NCBI RefSeq assembly: GCF_036373705.1
Contig: NC_089864.1
Location: forward strand, 4,369,001 to 4,433,000
From: Amia ocellicauda
Taxonomy: Eukaryota > Chordata > Actinopteri > Amiiformes > Amiidae
Length of the DNA stretch: 64,000 bases
Direction of reading: 5' to 3'
The position numbers were made by a program, and so were the translations under genes. Shown in pieces: positions 36,818-58,306 of this stretch; the first letter of the stretch is position 1; every line of letters begins with the position of its first letter. Below the pieces are notes generated by a model. It made no database searches. It saw only the letters and a list, made by a program, of their open reading frames with translations, and was not told where the DNA came from.

Positions 36818-37884
36818 ATGGAGCTGTACTGCTGTGTAACGGTGACCGTCCTGGTCGGTTGGATCTCGGTTGTTGTTGATGGTAAGACTAGTTACGATCG
36901 AAAAGAATAGCATACCTCAAAATAACGAATATATTTTAAATAAATAAATGCTTGAATTAAATGATCGGAATAAATTAATGGTTGAGATTAAGATAGTGAG
37001 AGAGTGTGTGGCAGGGGGAGTGAAGGGGAATCCAAAGTCTGCATATAATAAATCTGTCAGTAAGTATGCATACATAAATAAATATGCAGTTCAGTTTTTG
37101 CGCTATTTAAATGATTTTGGTAGGAATGTAAGCGATGGAAGCTCTAGATGAAATGAACAGGAAGACAAAAGAGAAAGAGAAAGAAAAACAGTAGTGTGTG
37201 TGTGTGTGTGGGGGGGGTGTCTGTAACCTCACAGATCTAGAGAGTACGTGCTCTTCTGCTTCTTCAGAGTGGACGAAGGAGGAACTGCACAGGTGCACCC
37301 AGTATCTATCCGAGTCCGTGCAGCCCCTGTATGAAGCCGCCAAGCCCCTCCACAAGGTCCTGCTGGAGCTCCGCAACACCTGCCAGCAGATTCGCCCGCT
37401 CCTGTACCAGATTGGCCAGCTCCTCTACCAGACTGGCCCGCTCCTCTATCGACGTCTCAAGCAGTCAGCCAAGGGGGTGTCCGACATAGTGGACAGCGGT
37501 GTGGGGAGCCGGGCAGGAGCACTGGACTGGAGAGCGCTGGACTGGAGAGCGGTGCCCCAGGCAGTCGTGCACCTCCTGGAGGCTCTTCTCCTGCTGGGCG
37601 ACTCGTTGACCTGCGTCCTCCGGGTGGCATTCTTCCTCAGCCTGGCCGCCACCCACCTTCTCAGGGCTGGGGTGTGCCTGGTGGGGGACTCCCTGCGTTT
37701 CATCCAGAAGGGGGCACTGCATCTTTGCAGCGCAGAGTGGCGGAAAGAGAGGGGTCGGGAAGGGGATAGGTTTAGAAAGAAGGGGGATTGGAAGAGCTCC
37801 AATATGTCAGATCCATTCACAAAAAGCACCCTGGTAAACAGCCCTTTGAAAAGACAGTCTCAAGCAGTTGAGCAAAATTCCTAG
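36818..37884 (+). CDS. Tandem family gene 1: leader plus hydrophobic helical protein
   Basis: Two exons, 36818-36881 and 37268-37884, joined in phase 1; 226 residues. Exon 1 codes for a hydrophobic leader (MELYCCVTVTVLVGWISVVV). Exon 2 begins EWTKEELHRCTQ and is predicted mostly helical. Residues of the N-terminal half include three heptad-like units PLLYQIG, QLLYQTG and PLLYRRL. The C-terminal half holds long hydrophobic stretches (EALLLLGDSL, VAFFLSLAATHLLRAGVCLV), then the conserved motif SLRFIQKGALHLCSAEWRKE and a basic tail. Motifs shared with the neighbour genes are LGDSL, A(A/S)HLLRA and SLRFxQKxxLxLCxxEWR. I do not recognise the family. It could be a secreted lipid-binding or a membrane-associated protein. 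The ISRE-like upstream site suggests interferon control. Confidence 0.75.
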
Positions 37885-39510
37885 TTTCTAAAAACTGTAA
37901 CTCTCTTTCCAGTGTATTTATCTACAGCAGGGGGTCACCCTTGTATCACCAATTTATAAACACCTGGAAGTATTTCATTCTGATCAATGAAGGAGATGGT
38001 AAATTCAGTCCTTTAGAAACTATTGGAGCAATTATCTGAATACCTGCAGCCTCCTGATTGGTTGACTTGCTTAATTTATTAATCACTACCACGTGTTTCA
38101 AGTATTTATAAATTGGTGATTTAGGGTGATCTACAGGACCAGGGTTGGACTCCCCTGCAGGAAACTAGAGGAACAGAAAAAGGAAGAGCCCCTGTGTCTC
38201 CCACTAGGGGGCGGTGCTGGTCATAACAGGCCTCAGCATGAGCAGAGGAGGGAGTGATCATCAAGGGAAGTGCTTCGCTCTACTGAAACAGGCTGAGGTT
38301 TTGTAGCACGGGTGTCACACACTGGTCCCCAAGAGATCCAGTCCAGCAGCTTTTAGGCCAAATCGCATAATCTGTGTGTGATCAACCTGGAAACAAGTCA
38401 CAATTTCATTCAGGAGGCTCATTTGTTTTTGCTTTGTGAAAGTCAGTTGAGATCATTGTAAACTGTGACGGACTGAGATCTCCCTTAATGAAATGCTCAC
38501 TTCCTTATGAGAGTTTTAATTAATAAATAACGTAAACTGGGGATAAGGAAGTAATTGTTTATGAGAAAAGAAAAAAAAAACAACCATGTGATATTTGTGT
38601 TCGTTTGAATTTTGTCCTAAAGATTGATGTAATATACAAGCAGAATGGGATTAATAAAAATGATTTTAATCTCCCAAAGAGTACTCCGGGCTAGACTACA
38701 TATGATTCAGTCAAATGTAATGATTTGTCATGTTTGTATGTGGGATGAACATTGCTATTTTAATGTGCTATACGTAGTTAGTGGGGGGATAAGAAGGGAG
38801 GAACCAGCTTTGGGCTTTAAAGCAGGTCAGCAAGGTATAGTTATGTCAGTCAGTGAAAGGGAAGAGCTTCTTTACAGAATTATGGTCCAAGAGTGTCCTG
38901 TATTATGATTATTCTGTTTTATGTTGTTTTAATATATTTTTTATTTTGTTTTGTTTTGTGACTAGCATTTGTTATATGTTCCAGCTAAGGCTTAGGTTAT
39001 TTGATTTGTTTTATTTTTTGCTTTACTTTGTATATCATTCACTCAAAAGACCTCTCATTGTTGCAATTGATATTCCCTATGAGCAATAAACACGTTGTTT
39101 TCTGGAACCTACTTTTATCCTCCACATTTGTCTTTAATTTCCCTTCATTATCAACATTACTGCAAGGTACTTTACAGGAACACACACCAGCATTCCCATT
39201 AGCCCCCCAGACACCAGTGCTCCCTTCACTGGAAATTGTGAGTTGAGTAATCTGGACTGGATTTAAAAGACTGGAATCAACTACATTAGATTAGAGCACA
39301 ACCAGACTGGGCTGGTTAATGCGATTTAATTTAAAATAACTTAATTGGAAATAAATTAATATAGACTGAATGATTGGCATTATAGACACAGAGGGACAGA
39401 GAAACGACACTGATACTCGCAGGTGTTAAGGAAAGGAGAAAGGGAAAGACAATTACAAAGAGAATAAAGTATAAAATTCGTTTCTAAAGTTAGATCTGAT
39501 TATTATTATT

Positions 39511-39559
<49 letters not shown>

Positions 39560-39749
39560 AGTCTAAACTGTACGTTTCTGGTACACCAATACGTTTATTT
39601 CACACGGAAGTTATTACACTTTCATCAGTTACTCTGTAATTCTGTATGTGTATTGTGTTTAATATTTTTCGTGTGCACTTTTCCTGAGTGTTTTGTTACA
39701 GCCAGGCTCACGGTACAGTGAACAACACTGTGCACAGCAGCGGCGGATC
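37885..39749. other. Spacer between tandem genes 1 and 2
   Basis: No gene seen. Open frames at 38,645-39,246 overlap one another without domain support. A (TAG)n trinucleotide run lies at 39,509-39,560. Confidence 0.5.
39509..39560. repeat. (TAG)n microsatellite
   Basis: About 14 tagtag units followed by tggtgg variants, about 220 bases before the leader exon of tandem gene 2. Confidence 0.95.
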
Positions 39750-39761
39750 AGTTTCGATTCC
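39750..39761 (-). promoter_or_regulatory. ISRE/EICE-like site, tandem gene 2
   Basis: AGTTTCGATTCC on the plus strand; its complement GGAATCGAAACT matches both the ISRE core (GAAnnGAAACT) and the ETS-IRF composite GGAAnnGAAA. It ends 16 bases before the ATG. Confidence 0.55.
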
Positions 39762-39777
39762 GCAGAAATCAGAGGCA

Positions 39778-41453
39778 ATGGAGCAGCTCTGCAGTGTGTT
39801 GGTGGCTGTCGTCTGTGTAATGTTGGTGATTGACGGTAAGAGCAGTTAAATTAACACCAAATACACAAATACACCCAGCCATAAATGCTTTTAAGTAGTT
39901 TCAAATGTTTCCACACAAGCGACAAAACGCCGGATAAAGAGAGAAAACGAGAGTGAGGGGGTTAGGCAGGATGAAGTAGTTTACTAGCACGTTATACGTA
40001 TTTAACACATACATGGACTATAACGATTTGTCCTCAGTTATTTAATGAGGTATTAATTTACTTATGTGTCAATACCTAATTGCTCATCTTGGTCTACCAG
40101 CTGCTAATGCAATTCAGTTAAACAAAGCGTTTTATGTGAAGAATCTGTATATCGTAGGTCTTTTGTTTTTGACTATTTCTTATTAAGGATCCCTCTGTCA
40201 ATAATAGACACAGAATACACTGGACTCCTGTCACTACACTGCACTGCCGCCATTTAAGGGAGTGAGAGACTGACTGACCAGAGAGGGACGGGGCATATTA
40301 GCTATACATTTATTTTGCAAACTCCACATTTACCATTTATATTGATATTAAACATTTATATTTAACATATATTTAACTTTTACATTTATATTTAACATTT
40401 ACATTTAGATTTAGATTTAACATTTAGATTTAACATTTACATTTATTTTAAAACTGTATATTTATTTTGTGACTCAGATATTTAGGATTTAGTTAAATAT
40501 TTGATCAAACGATAAATATTTCTTTTTAAAAAACTGAGATTTAGCATTTATTTAAGTATTTATTTAAATAAACAAAATATTTACTAAATGTGGAAAAACA
40601 TAAGGTTTAAGTTAAATGTGTGAAAAAAGACAATCGACCAAAAAAGTGTGCGCTGTTTTACATTTCACGCCCCATACTTCAATTGTTTTTTTGCAGAAGT
40701 ATTAGTAGCCCATATACTGCTAGTTGCGGTACATGTATACATGTATCGCAACTAGCAGTATATATAGGCCACTAATATGTAGCTGCAGTGATAAAAGCAT
40801 GTATTTGAATTAGTAGAAAACAAGAACAAACTCTGCACTGATAGAAGTTGACTTGTCTGTGTGGTCGTGCTGTTTTGTCAGATGGGACGATGTACCATTT
40901 GCAGCAGTGTATGCATCAACTGACCAGGTCTCTGGGCCACCTGTACCTGGCCACTGTGACCCTGCGCTCCACCCTGTCCCAGCTCGGCCTCTCTGTCCTG
41001 CTGCTGTGCAAAACGAGCTACCACCTGTGGTGCACCATGTATTACTGCAATAGCACTAAGCAGCTCAGGCAGTCGGCCAACGAGGAGATCAAGTACGACA
41101 AGTGGCGCATCTTGGACGAAAGAGCCCAGAGAGAGGGCAAGATGGCCGGTAGTCAACTGTTGCTCGGCCTGAGATCTGTCGCCCAGGCTGTGGTGCGTCT
41201 GTTTCAGGCGCCGCTCGTACTGGGAGACTCGCTCTACCCTTTACTGGAGTTTGTGTTTTACCTCTGCCTGTCCGCCTCTCACCTTCTCCGGGCCATACTC
41301 TTCCTGCTGGTTGCCTCCCTGCGCTTCTGCCAGAAGAGGATGCTGTGGCTGTGCGGGAGGGAGTGGCGGGAGGAGTTCCAGCAGGAGCCCAGGCCATCTT
41401 GGCAGGTGAAGAGAGAGAGGTGGGCTCTGACCGAGGGACCCCTCCACAATTAA
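39778..41453 (+). CDS. Tandem family gene 2: leader plus hydrophobic helical protein
   Basis: Exons 39778-39835 and 40882-41453, phase 1; 209 residues. The leader is MEQLCSVLVAVVCVMLVID. Exon 2 starts DGTMYHLQQCMHQLTRSLGH and continues with a hydrophobic block (LSQLGLSVLLLCKTSYHLW), a charged linker (EEIKYDKWRILDERAQREGK) and a C-terminal hydrophobic region (LVLGDSLYPLLEFVFYLCLS, ASHLLRAILFLLVASLRFCQ), ending KRMLWLCGREWREE and a polar tail. The C-terminal half aligns with gene 1 without gaps by eye. The linker WxIL(D/Q)E(R/K)A is shared with gene 3. The family is unrecognised. Leader and intron phase conservation support real protein-coding genes derived by tandem duplication. The intron contains a near-perfect palindrome at 40,700-40,777. 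Confidence 0.77.
40305..40455. repeat. Degenerate AT-rich tandem repeat
   Basis: Repeated variants of atttaacatttat and acatttagattta with a period of about 12 bases, in the intron of tandem gene 2. Confidence 0.7.
40700..40777. repeat. Near-perfect palindrome (hairpin)
   Basis: Arms of about 38 bases meet at gtatac. The inner 25 bases (tatactgctagttgcggtac on the left) match their complement with one mismatch, and the outer part with a few more. It lies about 100 bases before exon 2 of tandem gene 2. It may be a tiny MITE or a transcribed hairpin. Confidence 0.85.
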
Positions 41454-41869
41454 AGACAATAATGAAATGTCTTTGTCATGGCCCGTGGAGAGTTAGTTAT
41501 TTGTTTGCAGGTTTTAACACTTTTAACTGATATCCACTACAAGGCTTTTGTCATAAAATTATTTCTGTTTGAAAATTGAACTGTAATGTGATTGTACAGA
41601 AGTCCGGATTCAAATCACATTGTACATGTATACTGTGTCCCTTCAGTAGCGATTCAATAGATGTACCACCATATCTTCTCAATCAATACCATTCATAGCA
41701 CCCACACACTTTTCAATATCCCAATTAACAAGTATTAGTACTCGTATTATTTTGATTTCCCCTACTCCTTTTCCCATGGCCCTTGACTGTGACCTAACAT
41801 CTGGTCTGCTCTCAGCTTTCACAATCCTTTTACAATTGTAAGACCTCATTTACTGTATCCACTTGTGTA

Positions 41870-42045
41870 AACTGGAATTTGTAAAATGCATTAGGCCTAT
41901 GCTTTGAATTGCACTGTATTTTATACATTTGAGTTTGTAGTGTTTCATGCCTTGTACTGAACTGTATTTTTGCAATTTGTATTGCGCTTATATTTTGTAA
42001 GTTGCCCTGGATAAGGGTGTCTGCCAATAAATAAATAATAATCAA
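41870..42045 (+). repeat. LINE (L2-like) 3' end
   Basis: Runs of ttgcaatttgtattgcgctt lead into gtaagttgccctggataagg and gtgtctgccaataaataaat, the typical L2-like 3' UTR and tail. No coding part is attached. Confidence 0.75.
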
Positions 42046-42618
42046 GCAGCCTACAAATCTATAAGTTATTTCGGTCAGTGGCAACAAGGAGAGCACTGCA
42101 GCTGACCTCAGTACACGAACTTACTCTAAGGGCCAGATTGATCAAAACACTGACCCCCGCTAATAGAAAACTAACTGTCTCAGTTGCGGGTTCATTTTCA
42201 GTAAGATGCCACTTTCTTCTAATCAGAAATGTCACCGCTGGTGGGTCAAAGTTTTGATTTAATCCGGCCCTAAATCACAGAACTGCGCCGCAGCTCATTA
42301 TTTACAGCCTCTCATTGTGGCTTTTCCATGGAGAGACTTCACTTAACCTTCAACCTCTGTCGCTCCGCACTTGTCCGATGTATCGAGCCCCCGTCCAGGA
42401 GGACATTAACTCACTCTGTGTTTGTTCAAGGACAAGGATTTGAACTTGACTTTGAGAGAGTGAGAAGTTACAAGGATGCTGCGGTTGCTCAGTGTTCAAG
42501 AAAGCGATGTGGACGTTATTATCCAAATCATGAAGACGTTTTATCGGTCTTGTTGTGCTCAGCTGCTCACTGCCTGCCCCTCTCCCTGCACCCGCCAGTG
42601 CTCGGCCCGGACAGGATC

Positions 42619-42630
42619 GGTTTCGTTTCT
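42619..42630 (-). promoter_or_regulatory. ISRE-like site, tandem gene 3
   Basis: GGTTTCGTTTCT on the plus strand; its complement AGAAACGAAACC fits the GAAnnGAAAC core. It sits where the sites of genes 1 and 2 sit relative to the leader exon. Confidence 0.45.
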
Positions 42631-42655
42631 GTGGAATCGCCGAGGCGGCTCGCTA

Positions 42656-43442
42656 AGCAGCAGTGCAGTGTGGCGGCGGCCGTGTCTGCCTGGGTCATCC
42701 TGGCCATCGACAGTAAGTGGAAATTCGTTTCGTGTTAAATTAATAGGTAGATGTTAGTCGGTAAACTCGCAAATAAACGAATACCTAAATATAATGAATC
42801 TGATAAGTAAGTGTGTATTTGATGTTATTATAACACACACATAATAAAATGGGACATGCAATTATTATAATTATTTAATAATATTCCCAGGCACATTTCA
42901 GTGTGTACTTACAGCCATTCGAGATCTATGTGTAAGATGCCGTGAGCTGCACCATTTCTACTGACATTAAACTGCATCAAAACTGCTGTCCGTTCAGGCA
43001 ATGCTTATCCGTAGCGCCTGATGAACGAGATTCTCACTGTCCTACTACAAAAATCAGCCAAGTGAACGGTCTTGGCGGAATAATAATAGGCTGTTATTCA
43101 CATATATTAATAATCTGCAAATATATTGTAAGAATAGATGGGAGTTATGGGAGCTTCATGTATTTCCCGGCTGTAAACTGGGTGGACTTGAAGACGTGCC
43201 ATTTGATTGTACTGAGGTGAATCAATGTTTAATTGTGGGCTTCTAAACATTTTGAACTCACTAGATGTTAACGTGTGCATCATTGTGCTGTTTTGAGGTA
43301 GGCGGACTGCAAGCTGGGATGTGATTGTCTACATGCACAAAGTTACACTAGAAGTGTAAGATCAGGTTTTCCACAGCTTGAAAAACACACCCAAGTAGGT
43401 AACATTACAGTGGGACATCAATAAACCTAAACATGAGTCTCA

Positions 43443-43479
<37 letters not shown>

Positions 43480-44010
43480 AGAGGACAGTGCGGTCTCTGT
43501 GCTGTGTCTCTGGCCAAGTCCCTGAGCCACCTATACCTGGCCACCCTGCCCCTGCGCCAGGTGGTACTGCAGCTCAGCCTCTCTGCCCTGCTGACCTGCC
43601 TGGCCCTCCTGCGGCTGCTGAGCGCTCTGCCCGCCCTGGGCCAGATGCAATACTACAGGGACGCATCGGAGAAGGCGCCGCTGGGGTTTAAGCAGTGGCA
43701 GATCCTGCAAGAGAAGGCCAGACTGAAGCAGGAGAGTGCCAAGAATCATGTTTCAGAGGCAGGAAGGGCAGCCTGTAGAGGGGGCGTCCGTTTCCTGGAG
43801 GGAGCCTGCCTGGTGGTAGAGACCCTGGCCTGCCTGAGCCAAGCGTTGCTGTCCCTGGGTGCCGCCGCCTCCCACCTCCTGCAGGGGGCACTGTCCCTGC
43901 TCATAGCCACGCTGCGGGCCTGCCAGGAGGGCTCTCTGTGGCTGGGCGTGGAGGAGGAGTGGCGGCAGAACTGGGAGAAGGACAGGGACAGGGACAGGGC
44001 CGGGGAGTAG
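42656..44010 (+). CDS. Tandem family gene 3, start lost, possibly a pseudogene
   Basis: The leader homologue (QQCSVAAAVSAWVILAID) ends at a donor after 42712, but the position of the ATG in genes 1 and 2 here reads CTA. The frame is open upstream to an ATG at 42,328, which would add about 110 unrelated residues. Exon 2 starts after a long CT tract. With the first AG (43478-43479) it begins at 43480 in phase 0, whereas the leader ends in phase 1; only a less likely AG (exon at 43484) restores phase. The exon 2 frame itself is intact to the stop at 44008-44010: SLAKSLSHLYLATLPLR, then QWQILQEKARLKQE, then ASHLLQGALSLLIATLRACQ and EEEWRQNWEKD. Conserved family positions remain, so decay is recent or an altered N-terminus is used. 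AATAAA lies at 44119-44124. Confidence 0.6.
43447..43477 (+). repeat. (CT)n tract at the exon 2 acceptor of tandem gene 3
   Basis: A pure CT run directly before the cag acceptor; it doubles as the polypyrimidine tract. Confidence 0.9.
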
Positions 44011-44124
44011 GAGAGGAGGCTGAGGGGGCAGTTGCTGGGCTTCATCGCCAACCTGCGCCCAGGCAGAAGGAAGAGAGGGTAGAATCTGGGGACATCCCCA
44101 AAGAAGCGCAGGAGGATAAATAAA

Positions 44125-44797
44125 TAAATGAAGTAATCAACACAAGAAATTAGTAAGTCTGTAATAAATTAAAGAGGTGCCTACTAATCATATACAGTAT
44201 TTAGACACAGTTCAGACACTTGATGAAGGAGTAACTGAAACTTAATGTACATACAAAATTATTTTTTGTACTAAAACAAAACGAAATAAAGAAAAAGCAT
44301 GTTGTTGTTCTATGCTATGAAGTTCATTATTGTATCACTACTGTGTCTGCTTCCCTACACACTGTACACATCATAGCAGGTCTACTTCTGAGACCGATAT
44401 AAGGGGCCCACGCTCTATAAACACAGTATAGCTCTCCTGCACTATACCAATCCATGTAGCAGGCATTGGACATTTAAAACGGTCTCAATACTGCCACCCA
44501 CACTGAGCCTTTGCCATACTCTTAGCCTCTCTGGAATAGATTAGTTGCTCCTGGTGACAGAAAGGGAACAAACGGATTAAGGGCTGCTCTTAGCAAATAG
44601 TGCCATCTTGTGTTAATGTAATGTACTGTAGCCTCCCTGGTTAACTTCACCTCCTGTAGTTATTCTGGTGGGTGTATTTATTTACTGCCTTTGTTTGGAT
44701 TATTTTACCCACAAACAGACATTTTGTAGATGTAGCAACTAATTCCCTGGAATGAAAAACAAGACACATCTTGGAAAAAAACTAAAACTTATTTTCA
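44125..44797. other. Spacer between tandem gene 3 and polr1h
   Basis: No gene or recognised element. The DNA is AT-rich. Confidence 0.5.
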
Positions 44798-44803
44798 TTT
44801 ATT
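44798..44803 (-). terminator. Polyadenylation signal candidate for polr1h
   Basis: AATAAA on the minus strand about 335 bases beyond the polr1h stop. Confidence 0.4.
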
Positions 44804-45137
44804 TACAAATCACATGATGTTTAAATATACATGAGACAGGGACAGACAGAATAGTGGGCTAGACATTGACATTATTCCTTGTTATTAGATTTTTATCGGC
44901 CATTTCGACTGATATACTGACCGTCAGGCAAATTATTGCAGCGTTAAATTACCGAAGACTAGCCCCTCTTGGAAACACTTTACTGGAGCTCAGTAAGCAG
45001 GAACAGCTGGGCCGAAATCAAGAGGAGAACTCAGCTGGCCAATCCACACACGGCTGTCTGTCTGTGTATCCAGAGACAGTTATCAGAGCCAGAGAGAGAC
45101 AATTACAGCCCAGGATGTCTGAGATCTCGCTCTCTCT

Positions 45138-46194
45138 TCAGGAATCCTCTTTCTCCTGGTACCTGAAACACACAAACCGTAATCTTACAGTCATCGAGTC
45201 ATCCAGCTGTAGTGACATCTTAGTAGCTGACTTAATTTCTTCTGCTACTTCTTCTTACAACTATTATCATCATCTTTACGGTACTGTTACGGGGTGACTG
45301 ACACACTTCTTACTACTGATCTATATGTCTCGGTCTGCACTGTGTGTTGTGAGATAGAGAGAGAGTCCGTGTTACCTGCAGTGCATACAGGTGTAGAAGA
45401 CTGTCTGTCCCTCATCCGCAGACCTCATCTGCCGGGTATGATACACCATGCCCTCCTGCCCACAGCGAGAGCACTTCCTGTCAATCTGGGGGAGAGAGAT
45501 ACAACCGTACAATTCAATACCATACAATCCCACAGCAGACAGGGATCCCGGCATTGGGGGCGTCTGCCAGTCCATCAGTGAGTGCAAGAGTCAGGCAACG
45601 TATCAAATCAGCCAGTCACCATACCAGTCGACTTTTAAACATGGCCTCTCTCAATCAGGACACACATTAGGAGCATCTGCATCAGTGGTGGCTCATAGCA
45701 AACAGCCCCAGAGAGAGGCTGGGGCTTCTACTGGCTGCGGCAGCTCTCACTCACCACAGGGCCCTTCAGCTCTCCTCCCTCCTCGGCCTCCATGGTGGTG
45801 GACGATCCCTCCAGGCTGTTGAAGACCACCGAGGACGTGATGGTGACATCTGCAAACTCTGAAACACCCAGTGAGAGACGCACAATGACTGGAGTGCCTA
45901 CAGGGCTGTTCCACTGCACTGCCAACACCCCCCCCGTCCCAGGACTAATCCACTGTACTGTAACTACAGCCCCCTTTGGAAGATAACTACTCCAGTGTAG
46001 TCTTACTCTACATGGGTATTGTGCAGTTCTTTTGATGAGAGCAAGTGGATGAAGAGAGGGGGTGCTCAAGACCTACCCGTCACGCTGATGTTGTAGGAGC
46101 AGCGGCGACAGGTGACCGTGTCCTCCATGCCGGGAATCGGGAGCACGGTGCCGCACTCGGGGCAGAAATTTGGGTCCCCGTGGAAGCAAGACAT
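45138..46194 (-). CDS. polr1h: RNA polymerase I subunit RPA12 (ZNRD1)
   Basis: Four minus-strand exons, 46194-46077, 45858-45755, 45485-45376 and 45162-45138, total 357 nt and give 118 residues; the human protein is 126. The N-terminal zinc ribbon has C11, C14, C29 and C32 (FCPECG and CRRCS), and the C-terminal TFIIS-like ribbon has C79, C82, C107 and C110. The latter carries [16 protein letters not shown], with the acidic DE pair of the hairpin that reaches the polymerase active site. The end, YQEKEDS, is as in the human protein. The subunit works in the nucleolus in Pol I transcript cleavage, proofreading and termination of pre-rRNA synthesis. In mammals the gene is in the MHC class I region. 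It is divergent from ddx39b across a GC-rich interval, suggesting a shared promoter. Confidence 0.96.
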
Positions 46195-46850
46195 GGCAGA
46201 CAGATGGAGAAAGAGCTGGGCACTGACACCGACACACGCATGGGCACGACGGGACCACAGAGTTCACGCAATCCTACCTCCTCAGAATAACGACAGGGGG
46301 GACCCACAGCGCCCCCTAGCGTGTGCGAGTTACCACGCCGCTCATAAAAGTCTCAAACGGACAACTGTAAGACAAACAAACTTATTGTAACACACCTCCT
46401 CAGTACAGCAACGCCAGAAAGCCTTCAGAGACACATAGCTGTAGTAGCAGATGCAGTAAATCGCACTACGCGCTGATTACTATTAATTTTCTTATCAGGC
46501 ACTGAATTAGCCTCCCTTGGCTGGACGGGCCTGGGGTCCTTCGTGGAGGGCAGCTGTCGCTTGCGCCGCCCTGTGACGCAGCCTGCGAGACAACACTAGC
46601 TGAGCTGCGCCGTCGTGGACAAGAGAGACGCTCCGACCGAGACACAGAAAGACTGATAAAAAGGTAAAACAGATACGTTTATCGGTAAACAATACCCCCC
46701 AAAGCCCCTAACACTCGACGAAAGCGCCTCCCTCCGGATAAATGTGCCCCCCGCCGCGCTCCCTCAAACCCCGGTCCGGTGCACCGCGTGTGGGCCGGGC
46801 CGCGGAAAACTTCCCGGAGAGGAGGAGACGCTTTTCCAGTGAAAATGTAC
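46195..46850. promoter_or_regulatory. Putative bidirectional promoter of polr1h and ddx39b
   Basis: This GC- and CpG-rich interval (densest at 46,510-46,830) separates the divergent genes. A likely non-coding first exon of ddx39b ends at 46663 with the donor AAAAAG|GTAAAAC. TATA boxes are not evident, as is usual for housekeeping CpG promoters. The start sites are inferred. Confidence 0.55.
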
Positions 46851-47788
46851 GATTACCGTGTACAGACCCTTAAACACCGGTTATTCAAACACACGGTGGT
46901 TGTTTTTGGTAGGAAATGTAAACATGCACAATGCACATTATGTATGCACGCAAGATATTAACGTTTTTAATTATTTAAATGGACTTAATTGCTGACTGTA
47001 AAAGGGCCAAATAGCTTAGGCCAGTGGGGTACTTGGGTGCTCTAATCAGCCACAGTATAGGCTGCACAGGTAGTGTGAATCATAATGTGTTGTGATTTCA
47101 ATATAATTGTGTGGTCCTTGTCCATTGTTCAGTTTTGTGGGACAGTAAACCTAATTTTTCAACAAATGGGGGCGGGGCGTGTGATAAACATAGTTATTTC
47201 TTATTCAAATTCTAAAAACACAAAAGTGCTGGTTTTATTTTCTCTGGATTGTAAACGCACATTCGATCAAATATTTTATACAGTGTTTCTCGTTTATAAT
47301 TGAAGCCTTTAAAGAAGCATGGATAACTTATTACACATTGTTTGTTCAGGATATATATGTAATTGCTTAGACGTTCAAATATGGAAACCCCCCCCCGTTA
47401 GAGGCGTGGCGCGACGGTTAAATCGTCAGGCATTCAAGGCATGGTCACCTGTCACTCCTGCAGTTTTACTTGACAAACGAGGCATTGTTTTTATTTTATT
47501 GCTTTTATTTTCATGCACACGCAGATTTCAGTCATTGGCTAATCCTGTATTGAGCAACCCAGTTTTTTAATCTTTACTTTAGACCTCCATGAATTGTAAG
47601 TGATCTAAATGTTTATTACGCCTAGATTGCTTATGTTGATCTAGCAATTTACTTTTATTGAAGTTTTCTTGATTTTTTTTTTTCTCTGAAGCTTAGGGTG
47701 GACAGTAAATACAGTAATCTTACTTTTAACACTGAGATATTGACCATCATGTTTGCACGCTCCCCCTCCCTCTCTCTCAGCTTACACC

Positions 47789-57665
<9,877 letters not shown>

Positions 57666-58300
57666 AGAAGAAAAGAAGAAGCATCACAAAGAGAGAGAAC
57701 CAAACGGCAGAGGAGAAAACACCGTCTTGGGCACGGAATCTCGCTACTCAATTGAAGTCGTTAAGCGGAATGTAGCGCAAACCGCGTGTCAAACAAACGT
57801 GCATTAAAAAGCAAACAAAAAAAACATTTGCATCACGGATTTAACATTCAAAACTTGCTCTCTCTGTTCTCCCGTCTTTCTTTTACAAATTTACCAACCT
57901 CCCCCTGTCCCTAGAGTACATTTTAAAAGCAAATAGATTTAAAACAATTCCTTTCACTAATCAAGATCTACTTTTTTAAGGATTTGGGTTTTCAGCACAC
58001 AGCGAGGCAGCTTTTTTGTATTTTAGTTTATTTTCTACCTTTGCTGTTGTTGATAATGATGATATATCTGTTATCAGTACTATGATTGTCATTGGTATGT
58101 AGCAGCATTGCTGTAGTGTGTTATTAGAGTTGACTGCAACCATAAGCCAGTGACTTCTAGTTGTGTAGTATTGTCAGGCTGCATTGTGTTTTACTGATAT
58201 TTTGTTTGTGGTAGGGAAGGGGGGGAACGAAGAGAGAGAGACTTGATATTCCTAGTCTCTCTGTGTGTTCTGTACTTGTTTGAATAACCTGCTGGAAAAT

Positions 58301-58306
58301 AATAAA
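58301..58306 (+). terminator. Polyadenylation signal of ddx39b
   Basis: AATAAA about 640 bases after the ddx39b stop, with GT-rich sequence following. Confidence 0.6.
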
